Shown here: positions 30,159-42,100 of the stretch, in pieces
How the letters are laid out: every line of letters begins with the position of its first letter
Numbering within the stretch: position 1 is the stretch's first letter
Origin: Fragum whitleyi
Taxonomy: Eukaryota > Mollusca > Bivalvia > Cardiida > Cardiidae
Assembly (NCBI GenBank): GCA_948146395.1
Contig: OX411543.1
Span: 49,142,517-49,206,516 of the forward strand
Length of the DNA stretch: 64,000 nt
Reading direction: 5' to 3'
Position numbers and translations under genes: made by a program
Notes under the pieces: model-generated
The model's input: only the letters and a program-made list of their open reading frames with translations
Database searches by the model: none
Told to the model about the DNA's origin: nothing

Positions 30159-33100
30159 CTACAGCACAACATAGCTATTTATTATATTACAAATTAAGAT
30201 ATTTTCCAAAGATTTCAAGAATACAAGGATGAAGTTCTGATTCTGAGCGAACATTTACAAACAGCGAGTGGACGAAGACCATCAAGCAACCCTCTCAACT
30301 AAGACCAACCGTTTCTGTTTTAAAATACAGACTTACCTGGCAGAAATAAATTTTTGGTCATAAGTACCTCTACGAATTTCATAATTGTCATTTATTTGTG
30401 TATCATTTGTTTAACTTTATGCCATTCAACTTCGATACCAAGATAAATTTTACATGATCTAAAAATAGATTGTGTAATCTATACGCGCAAAAAGTAGACT
30501 TGAAGCTTTTATGTTTGGCCGAGTATTTTGATATTTTTTTTTATCTCTGAGGTTTACAATTATAAGGGCCAAGTGTCTTTTTCTCAGAGTTTATTGGAGA
30601 ATAAAGTGCAATTGCCTTAGCACTTGGCTTAAACATAATGCCTTAGTTGCCATGTGCTAAGGCAATTGCACTTTATACTCCAATAAACGCAGTGAAAAAG
30701 ACACTCATCCCTACAACATTTAATCTTGATAAATATGTAGGCACCACAGAAGGGTTTTATCTATACCAATTCATTTGAACAAATTGCTGTATGATGGTGC
30801 CTCTGCAACCTTGATAAGTAATCCATGAATTTCTGTTATACCAAGCTTTACCCTTGTCATGCTGAACCTGGAATAGTCCTATATTAGCAGGAGGTAAAGA
30901 CAATGATCAGATTCCACATAATTATGTGCAGTCTAATCTTAGGCCTTAACATCTGATTTTCCTTTTCAAAACAGGAAATTTTAAAAGTTATGTTTTCAAA
31001 ATAAATAATGACTTTTAAGTAGTGCATTGATCGCTGTCTGAGCACTAGTCTTGGAATTTAAATGCAAATTTGTCAAGTTTTTATTCAGCATGACAAGGAT
31101 TATTTAATCCTTTCAGAATTCATAGTTGTGGTGTAAGATATTGGACCCATAATAATTACGCAATGTCTTGGAAGTAATGATTGATTGATAGAATGGAGTT
31201 TAACGCCTCTTTCAACATTTTCCCAGTTATATAGCGGAGGCAGGAGCACCTAACAATGGTTTCCTGGAATTTCTCTCGCCAGTAAAACCACCACATCCTT
31301 TCCTAGCCTCCAGCTGCTATCTCACATAGGTCTATGATTATCAACCCATTGGTGAGAGACAAATAGTTGGAAAGAATGAGTGCAGCCGTCGGGGATCAAA
31401 TCCAGGATGGAAGTAATGAACTTTATCAGTGTTTACCGAGGTTTCCTAATGGCTTTCATTAGGAAACCTTGTCTATATTGTGAAAGATCATGAGTTCCAA
31501 AATGTTGCAAAACTATTGCTGTTCTGCTACCTCAACTTTAAACCACTTTCAGTTATCCTGCATCAGCACTGCTAAAAAAGATCAATTTCTATTTTATTAA
31601 CCAGGCACACACATGCATGTTCTTACAAACTGTGTTTTAACAATGTTCATATAATTTTTAGGCAAAAGTAGAAAAAGTATTATTAGTATTGCTGGAAAGG
31701 GTATTAGATCACATAACACAAAACAAAATTCACAACAGAGAGTAGATATATAGCTTTGTTGTCATGAAAGCATTTTAACAAATAAAAAATCTCAATTTCA
31801 AATTAATCAAAACGTTTCACAATTTGCAAGCTAAAAAACAGTTAAAATAGAGGTGTTTGAGCACCTGATTCGCTTTATCCTAGTGTACCACATTTCTGTA
31901 AATGTTAATTAGAACTGTCACAGTTTGAAAATCGAGAGGAGACTTTGTTCAAAACTTGTCATTTTTAAAACATCATGCAATTGATAAGAAGCCTGAAAAT
32001 TCAAGGTGAAATCGTTCATTTTTAACAAAGTAATTCGAACATTCATAAAACTTTTATAAAAATCCACAGTGCTCATATTTCCTTGAATCCTAAATTAAGC
32101 AGTCCCTTAAATATAACTGGGGTTATGTATGGCCTCAATATTTTCATCATAAGTCTCATAGTCATTTCTCATTAGAGTATAAAAACAACAGATACAATGG
32201 GTCTTTATCTCAAGATTTATAGTTTTTTAACACAACACAAGTACTTAGAAATAAGGATTTTTCGGGAATTTTAGAGTTTTACAGATTTCATGTGATTCAT
32301 GGTAATTTAAAAATTATTTCTCTCATAGATATTCATTATTCAAGATCTTTCATCAAAATATAGTGAAAACATCAATGAAATTGCAGGAAAGTAACTCTTA
32401 TTGACAATTCACGGAAATATGGTCACTCATAGAAATAGGGTAAAAACAGGATATAGGCTGCATGCCTGAATCTACTGATATGATTTAAAAGGAATCTTAA
32501 GGGGTTTTTTTTAATTCTATTTTCAAGAAGTGGGGTAACTCACATGCAGAGATATGTCTAAAACAAGAGGGCCAAAGAAGCCTTTAATCGCTGACCTGAG
32601 TTAACTACTAAAGATCTAGCAGACTTCTTAACCAAGTTTTTTACCACTTGACCCAAAACAGATTGAGATTTCATAAAGACTATGATCCTGACCAATTTTA
32701 AAGATGATTGGGCAAAAGATATGTCCTTTAAAGTGTCTACAAAGTTTTCCTAACATTGGCCCCTTGACCTCATTTATGACCCCACTAATGCCAATTTCAA
32801 ACTTGACCTAATTTCAACAAGGCAATAATTCTAATCAGTTTTTAAGTTGGAATGCGGAGCAATTCCAACTTAGATTTAACAAAACCGCAAAATGAACACA
32901 AGATAATTTCATTTCGGGTTTCTTGATAACACATATCACGTGAACAGGATGTGATTACACTCGGGCCTATTTTGTATATTTCAACTTGATATAGACATAC
33001 AGTTTATTTCATCTAGAAGTAATTATGTTGAACAATTACACAACTATCACTTCATGTAAATTATTAACACAATAATTTATGTTTTAAACGAAATTTATTG

Positions 33101-36100
33101 AAACTTGCGTACGAATTTACTTGTAGCAAATGTTTGCATTACTATATTTGGAAATCATGTGATAAGTCAAGTCCAATTAAGCAAGCTATTGACAACAGCA
33201 CTGTCAAATCACGTGATCTGCTTATTTGGTAATACGCGACCTATTTTTCGTAAAATTGTGGCAATGGCACAAGTCAATCACGTGATCTGCTTATTTGGTA
33301 ACGTCGCGACCCGTTTTTCGTAGAATTATGTTATAGCTACTTTTAGAGGTCTAGTTTCTCGTTCTGAACGAACTTTTTACACACTTCAACAAAATACCGT
33401 AGTTCAAATGTTTTTTATCTAATTGTTTCGTACACCATTATTAGAAACGCGAAAAATCTGCAGATTATTTATCTGTATTAACAACCCGATCCAGCAAATA
33501 TTCTCTTTTTATTACTTCTCTTAAAAAACGGAACCCCATTTCCAAATCGAGCGACAGTTTCACTTGATGGTGGTCGCAGCAAGGATCGATGAAGGTATAG
33601 ATCCACAAGTTTAAGTGATAGATCAAAGGTCAATTTTGTCTATACCTGTATAGACAAAATTTACCTTTGATCACTCACTCTAAATTGCGGGTCTATAGGC
33701 AAACATTTATCTTCTTTTTCTGATTTTGTCCATTTTCTTTAAAATTGCTTAGACATAAATTCGCTTGTGCAAAAATACGCACGTTCGCAATCCTTTAAAT
33801 ATCATTTAAGACTATCACAAGTTGACTACAGCCTTTGTTTTAAACAAATATCTGAACGAATTTACCAACCCCACGTGTTTTGCCTTCAGGGGCCACGTTC
33901 TAGAAAGGTCCTACGACCGAAATTTGATCATATCGCAATCGTACGAATGAAATTGGCTTTCAAGAAACATTTTTGGCTTTCAAAAATCATGTATCGTTTT
34001 ATTTACGCATAAATTTGCGTTGCCTAAAGGCTAGTCTTGAATTTTGCGATTTTGACTGTGCAAGCATAGTATTTTCTCGGATTTCATTTTTATATGCAGC
34101 TTGGGCGGTTGTATATTGGCGTCATCTTCTCCGTCTGTGTCTGTCCGTCTGTCTTTACTTACGTCCATTTTTCTTGTAATCGTAACTCCTCCAAACTTTC
34201 TTGTTGGATTTGGATGAAACTTTCACAGAATGTTCCTAATCACCTGACCTTGCGTATAAAGTCAGGGTTTGGTGAATTTCAGCCGCGTCATGGATGAAAT
34301 TGGCTTTCAAGAGACATTTTTGGCTTTCAAAAATCATGTATCGTTTTATTTACGCATAAATTTGCGTTACCTAAAGGCTAGTCTTGAATTTTGCGATTTT
34401 GACTGTGCAAGCATAGTATTTTCTCGGATTTCATTTTTATATGCAGCTTGGGCGGTTGTATATTGGCGTCATCTTCTCCGTCTGTGTCTGTCCGTCCGTC
34501 TTTTCTTACGTCCATTTTTCTTGTGATCACAACTCCTCCAAACTTTCTCGATGGATTTGGATGAAACTTTCACAGAATGTTCCTAATCACCTGACCTTGC
34601 GTATAAAGTCACGGTTTGGTGAATTTCAGCCACGTCATGGATGAAATTGGCTTTCAAGAGACATTTTTGGCTTTCAAAAATCATGTATCGTTTTATTTAC
34701 GCATAAATTTGCGTTACCTAAAGGCTAGTCTTGAATTTTGCAATTTTGACTGTGCAAGCATAGTATTTTCTCGGATTTCATTTTTATATGCAGCTTGGGC
34801 GGTTGTATATTGGCGTCATGTTCTCCGTCTGTGTCTGTCCGTCCGTCTTACTTACGTCCATTTTTCTTGTGATCACAACTCCTCCAAAATTTCTCGATGG
34901 ATTTGGATGAAACTTTCACAGAATGTTCCTAATCACCGGACCTTGCGTATAAAGTCACGGTTTGGTGAATTTCAGCCGCGTCATGGAAAAGAGCCTTCAT
35001 GTAAAAAAAATCTTGTTAACACAAATTCTCCCTCATTTATGGACCAATTTGGAAGTAACTTCTAGTCCCCTGACCTAGTGCCTATTGGCTAGGGTTTGGT
35101 GAATATCAGCCGTGTCATGGAAAAAGAGGCCTTCATTTGAAAAATCTTGTGAACGCAACTCCTCCTCCATTTATGGACCGATTTGGATGAAACTTTTACA
35201 AAATGTTCCTAGTCATCTGACCTAGCGCATATTTTTACGCGGTTTGGTGAATATTTAGTCAAAAGTCGACCTGGGCGGGATGCGTCAGCTTCGTTAGTGG
35301 CTTGATATCATAGTCTCTTGAATGCATTCCAACTTATCAGTACTTCCAGTACTTTGATTAGGTTAGTTGAGCAAAAGGTATGACATCTAGAGTGTCTTTA
35401 AGTTTTTACATCAAAACTACAGCTTCTTCAAGCTGTAGTTACAATGTTTTAATATTCACCAGTGTTCAAACCATAGAAAATGGAGGTGAGGACGGAGGAC
35501 ATTCATCTTTTGTCACAGTCTACATATCACCTTTATCCTATATAATCTGTGGTTGCCTTCTGAGTGTGCATAAATCTCAACATCCTAGTTATGCCTAAGT
35601 AAATTTCATCATTTGACCATCTTTCATCACATTGCCCTTCATCGATGTGGGTGGTATTTTTTTAAAAAATCACTTTGAAAACAGTTGTCCAAAATTATTT
35701 TGGAACCTAGCCCTGGTATTTTGAAACCATAAACCGGGTTTTAGTCTGACTTTAACAAAATAGGGTCCAAAGGACTTGATCAATGGTATCTTATGGTTTC
35801 TTTCTTAAATTTTATTGAGTCCCTGCTTTAGGTTTAGATTATTTCTTTAAGCATATTAATCTTGTATTTTGTAGAATAGAGCTATTCCCTGGTCAAAGAT
35901 AAAGAAATTAATTAGAAGTATATCAATTTATGGGGCTCAACTTCAGGAAAGAATTGAAGACTGTTTAAAGCTGTCTTCAATTCTTTTCCTAAGTTGAGCC
36001 AAAGAGGGTCTATGGGACTCCCATCACTTGCGTCCCTTAAAACCCTGATAAATATAAGAATAATTGCCCAAAAATTTGGACTGACCGAATTAACATAATT

Positions 36101-39100
36101 TGACACAATCACTGACTTGCCATAGTGTGATATACTGTTATGCCTCGATCGCTGATCACCAGTAGGCTTGACAACTAGAAAGCCATGAAAGCTTGAGTTG
36201 CTCCAAAGACTTGAAATTCTTGTAATAGCAAATCAAAGTTTTGACTAGATTTTTAGATATTTTGGGTTCTACTGATGTTGAAAATGATTTTCAAAGTTTC
36301 ACCTATATACATTTTGAGAAACGAACTCCACCCATAAAATACATATTTTTCATCTAATCACAATAATTTTTGGCTGCATGATAATGGGTCACTCATGGAT
36401 CATTCAAGTGAAATTTGGTTGATATCCATTGATAACATTCTGAGAAAATGATTTTCAAAGTTTCCACTAAATAACATATAGAGAAATGACCTCCGTCCAT
36501 AAAATATGTACTTTGCACCCAATCACAATAATTTTTGGTAGACTGATAATGGGTCATTCAATGATCATTCCAGTGAAATCTGGTTGTTGATATCCATCAA
36601 CTACATTCTGAGAAAATGATTTTCAAAGTTTCCACTATCTAACATGACCTCAGCCCATAAATACATATTTTCCATTCTATCAATATAATTTTGGGTAGAC
36701 TGATAAAGGGTCACCCAAGGAACATTTATGTAAAATTTAATATGTATTCATCAATCAGAATCTGAGTAGAAAACTCACTTTTACCATATTTGGAAATTAG
36801 CCACATCCATTAAATCCATGTTTTTCATTGGATCAAAATTTCTTGAACAAATTTGAAATAAGGTCAGCCAAAGTTCATTCCTGTGAAGTCTTGTTGAAAA
36901 TCATCCAGTAGTTTTTGAGAAGAAGATTTTTAAAGAAAAAGTTTAAGACCGTACACACAGATGCACTGACGCACGGACGGACACACAACAGACACAACGC
37001 CATGACAATAGCCCCAGTTGCTTCAGCCAGTGGAGCTAAAAATTGTGAACAGAGCACGCAAAAGAGTTGAAAAAGAGTGATAATAGTGTACAACTTCTGA
37101 TACATTTTGAGGATTTACACAGCTAAAATAGGGAACTATTGCAAATAAAGGTTGTAAATTGTCATTTCAAAATATTAGCAGAACTTGACATCTAAAGCAG
37201 GGTACATTTTAGAAGCATACTCTAACTATAGGCAACTGATTAGATGTGCAAGACTAGTGCTACCTTGAAAATGGGCTTTTGGTATTCACAAATACTTACT
37301 TTTTTCAATCTAATTAATATACATGTATTTTCAGGATACCTAATTAGTCATGAAGTGTGCAATAAACCTTAACTGCAAAAATATCTTAAATAATTCCTAC
37401 ATAACCCCAATTTTATGCACTTTTTTACAAAGATCTACAAAAAATATACAAAAATATACTTGTATATATACAAGAATCATCTGTATGTAACTTCCTTAAA
37501 TAGTTCCATTTTGAATTTTTATGTAATGAGCCTATTTTTAATAGATTGCAAGAGAAAACAACCATGCATTCAGGATGAAAATGTTATCAAAACGTTTTGC
37601 AAATGAAGTCCTGCTTTGTATGTTTGTGCACAAGCAAAGCAGGGTATCATTTCAAAAGGTATGCATCCTGAATGTGAGGCAAATATTTTTACAGCTAGGT
37701 GAATGATATTCCATTAACCCTTGTCATGCTGTTCTTGACAAATTCTTCTGTACACAAATCTTCAGCAGACTGTATAGACTAAGATCAGCCTGCACTTAGT
37801 CTACATTACCTGCTTTCTGCTGAACTACTATGGGAAAGATTACCACCAGCCTGGTTTAATTGTCTAAAAAATGGCAATTTGTTTCCAATTAAATTGAAAT
37901 TCAGCAGGATTAGGGTTAAGTGCACAAAAGAAGAATAGAAGACTATGGATTTTAGTTCTATGAAAGTTGATATGATATTAACTAGGCAAATGCTTGTTCT
38001 TAATTCAAAGGCAGTATTAGTAAAAGCAGAAGGCACATTGCACTAAAAACTTTGCCTTGGAATTAAGAATAAAATTAAAGCATTTGTGAATACTGTGCCC
38101 TGAGCATGCAATATTTTGGAGTTTTGATAGAATTACCTCCCTTAATTTCCTCATCTGAATCATCACTGTCAAAGAAATTTTCACTTTTATGTTTTGTTCC
38201 CAATTTTTCTGTGTGAAGCTTGGGTTGTTTAGGTTTACTGGGGTCCTTATCCTCAGCATTACCTGCACTATTGTCATCCCCCGATCTTTTTAAAGTTCCG
38301 ATTGTTGCGTAGGGAGGGTCAAGGTCACTCGTTGTTGCCCTTGGAGACTCTTTGGAATGCCCATTGATGTTGCTGTAAGAATGATGATCAGGTGAGTTTT
38401 GTAAATCTTTATTGAGATAAGTGCCCATATCCCTGGAACTAAGTGCAGAATGGGGCGTGGCTTGTGCAGGAGGAGGAGGTGCAAGTGAGGCCCTGGAAAG
38501 GGAAATTTTTTACCAAACAAATCAATTCATATACCTCTTTATATTCTTTCTTAAGTATGCTCTCTTTTAATGCTATCTTAAACAAAAGAATTAAATTAAG
38601 AAACCATTGTCCAACCATGATAACACTATTTTTCAAATTGGAAACTGTAAAAACTACTGGAATTTATAATAATTGATGCTAACGCTTGACTGCAGCTTCT
38701 AGATAATGTAAATGAAGTTTTAGTCTTGTGATGGTGAACACACATAACTAAAATCAATTTGATATAACCATGAAATCCCTCTAATACCAGTAAATTCCTT
38801 CTGGTCATTCTGCACCTGTGAAATACTTATTAGTGAAACACACATCGATAGCCCAGCTTGAAAAGTTGTAACTGCTTATATGTTTATAGGCAGTTACAAC
38901 TGTTTTGCACTGAGCCATTGACATATTGCAATAATTAGTACAAGAGAACCCAATGCCATTGCAAATGCTTTGTACAGATGCTTGATAATTCAAACAAGTT
39001 CTAAACCAAGAAATGAAAATTATTAATAGCGAATGTTTCTATTTCTTGGCTCAGCACAAACCAGTTGTAACTACCTATAAAAATAAAGCAGTTACAACTG

Positions 39101-42100
39101 TTTTATGCTGAACCATCAATTCATCTCCATAGAACAGATCTTGGCACAGTGAGCATATGTCCTTTTAATTCAAAATAAATATTCAATTTTAACAATACAT
39201 GTAATATCAAGATTATAGTTGGTCTAAACACAAACAACAATGGCAACAACCCAAGGGTATTGAAAACAGTTTGCATTTTGGCTCCAAATACAGCCAAGAT
39301 ACTAGTGCTGAAGTGTTTGTGCCACCTGCAATCCCATACTAGAACTTCTATCAAACTTGCAAACATTCGACCTTAAAGAATGACATTGACCTTTTTTACC
39401 AATATGCCCAAATTTTCTATCAAAGTAAACCAGTCTGCAAATCTTTTTTGAAATATGTGAATTTGACCTTGACACCATATAACTTATGTGAATGCAGTCA
39501 CAGAACTAGTAATTCTATTTTCAACTTCATACCAATTGAAAGCAAGTTTTGAAAATGCACTCTGCAGAATTCTTATCTATAGCTAAATTATGCCAAAAAA
39601 AGTATGTATCACTATATTCTAAAACATTTTAGCTCACCTGAGCACAATTTGCTCAGAGTCAGCTTAATTGTGGTCATTGAAAGTTTGCATCATCTGTTGT
39701 CTATTTTCTACCGCTAACAATTTAAGTATTGACACAATTATGGTCCAATCTTCAGGAAACGTGGTCAGAATATTTGTCAGAAAGGTATAAAGGATGAGCC
39801 AAACATAATTACATTTTAATAATTGGAAAATGGACTTTTATTGAAATTCTCTTGTTAACACTTTAACAGGCACAATTACAACCAAATCTTCTTGAAACTT
39901 GATCAGAAGGTTTTCTGGTCTAAACCATATTCCTTATTGATACATGGAAGGGTTCATTTGAAAACACTAGGACAAGGGTCTTAATGATAGTTCTCTTGTT
40001 TTCATCCTAAGAGCCACAATTCAGATTCAATCTTAATAAAACTTCCTAGGAATGTCTGTCAACTAAAAGGATGTCTCAAAAGGATTCGCATTTCAATTTG
40101 CGAGGGAGGAGCCAAGGAGTTGAAGGTGAGTGCTTGAGAACCACCACAGTCCTCATGTTTAATGGTTTGAAGCCAAAGTGCTTAAAGGACAAATTGCAAT
40201 GAATAAACACTTACAACCTCATGCCACTGAGACATTATATCAAAGATCCGCTAGTACAATAAAGAAACATGTAAAATATTTACTGTTTAGGGGTTGTTTT
40301 ATCATCATCATCATCATCGTCATCATCATCATCAGTATCTTCTTCTTCTGATGAAGTTTCTTCTGTGTCCTCTGTGGCATCCTACAGCAATCAATTAAGA
40401 ATATTTGTATAGAAAACCCCTAAATCATAATGTTTCATTGATAAATTGCTTAAAATGAGCGTATCAGTGGCTGAGCACAAAACAGTAGTATAGCGAGATT
40501 TTATTAACTTGAACCTGACCCCTGCTATTTAGATGCATAAAAATCTTATTATTCCTACTTGTATTTGCACATGCTTTCTTGGGAATGATTAACAAACAGT
40601 ACTGAATGAATTATGTATTTTGTTCATTGATAAATTATATCGGTAAATGTTATTTAGGGAATTTTTCAATAGAGGTCAGATTTGGGTCAAATTAACCAAG
40701 GTATATCTGCCTCCCAAATGAAATATCAATGGCTTGTCCTGCAACGGACTTTGGCAGTTACAGCAGATTTTTCATCATAAAATGATACTCAGCAAATATC
40801 AGATTATCTTCTTAGTTAACATGACCAGGTGAATCAGACTTTAAAGAGTGAACACAATTCTGATGGATGTACAGCTAGACAGATAAAGTTACATCATGTT
40901 TAGAAATGCTCATCCATTTGAATCAAGTGAAAAAAAGTACTTTCAAAATTCTTGTCATGAAAAGGAGATATCACTTTTTGTTACAGCTTGTTTTCCTTCT
41001 TCCAAGTAAGTTCCCCCTGAACTTCAGAGTAACTAGAACTGTTGCAGAGCGGACTAATACCCCCCACAAGGGCTTTGTCAGAATGCAAGTGCTATTATTG
41101 CATGATGTGTTTGTAACTAATATTGAGGTCATATGTAGCATTTGCATGAAGTTTCATGATTCTAGGTCGCTTGTTTTTTGAGTTAAGAGTCCAGAAATGA
41201 AAATTGAACAAAAATTGACAGTGACCTTGACCTTTGACCTATATGACCCAAAAACAATAGGGCACTTCCTTGGATCATAAGCAACATTTGCATAAAGTTT
41301 CATGCTTGTAGGTCACTTGGTTCTCGAGTTAGAGTCCGGAAACGAAAATTGAACAAAAATTTACTGTGACCTTGACCTTTGACCTATGTAACCCAAAAAC
41401 AATAGGGCACTTCCTTGGGTCATAAGGAACATTTGTATAAAGTTTCATGATTGTAGGCAACTTGATTCTTGAGTTAGAGTCCGGAAACGAAAATTGAACA
41501 AAGGCTGACTGTGACCTTGACCTTTGACCTACATGACCCCAAAACAATAGGGCACTTCCTTGGGTCAAAAGGAACATTTGTATAAAGTTTCATGATTGTA
41601 GCTCATTTGGTTCTTGAGTTAGAGTCCGGAAACGAAAAGGTCTACGGACGGACAGACGGACGGACGGATGGACAGACGGATGGACGGACAGATGGACGGA
41701 CGGATGGACGGACAGACAGACAGACATGGTGAAACCAATATACCCCCCTCTACTTCCCAGGTGGGGGGTATAATTATAATAAAAAAAATTTAACCTGTAG
41801 AATCAAATTTTCCTTATTCTTTACTATTTAGACCAGCCTAGAATTCATGAATGAGCATGTGCATGACATTTCCAAAAATTTCACATGAGCCTAAAGCAAA
41901 GCCTCTGACCAGCCAGTGCATCTTCACAGGCGGACAAGAGTCTTTGCTGTGTTTCTCATAGAAAGATATGGTCTAAACCCTTCTTCAGGCAGTCAGCTAG
42001 TACAGTCAAACCTGTCTTAAGCAAGCACCTAAGGGACTTTCAAAAAGCACTTGCTTAAGACAGGTGCTTGCTTAATACAGATCAATTTAAGTGTAATTGG

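Larger units (their letters stand above)
32839..35335 (+). mobile_element. F-type 2.5-kb element, CpG-rich
   Basis: The 5' end is TTTTTAAGTTGGAATGCGGA with a hairpin (AAGTTGGAAT/ATTCCAACTT); the 3' end is GCATTCCAACTT. It is flanked by ATCAG on both sides. It contains a 78-bp tandem pair (33185-33330, TCACGTGATCTGCTTATTTG), a palindrome at 33595-33697 and a 347-bp triplication. CpG is far commoner here than around it. Confidence 0.55.
32562..35700 (-). mobile_element. A-like element split by an F-type insertion
   Basis: It begins AACAAGAGGGCCAAAGAAGC, CGCTGACCTGAG (degraded A terminus). Monomer text 'gggcaaaagatatgtccttt aaagtgtct' before the insertion resumes after it at 35355 as 'gagcaaaaggtatgacatct agagtgtct'. 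The distal end is not clear. Confidence 0.5.

Noticed and set aside
34616..35065. 149-codon open frame, and similar 65-85-codon frames at 33973-34644
   Set aside because: It lies across the 347-bp triplication. The repeated peptide follows from the DNA repeat, has no domain, and the frame shifts between copies.
38075..38136. Read-through of exon 11 to a stop at 38075 as the main C-terminus
   Set aside because: A reasonable GTAATT donor precedes it and downstream exons fit in phase. Kept as the alternative model because the downstream acceptor is weak.
40280..40282. TAA after exon 10 as the true stop of the TTC24-like gene
   Set aside because: The GTAAAT donor overlapping it gives exactly the phase exon 11 needs, and exon 11 has a good acceptor and similar composition. 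Not excluded as an alternative isoform.
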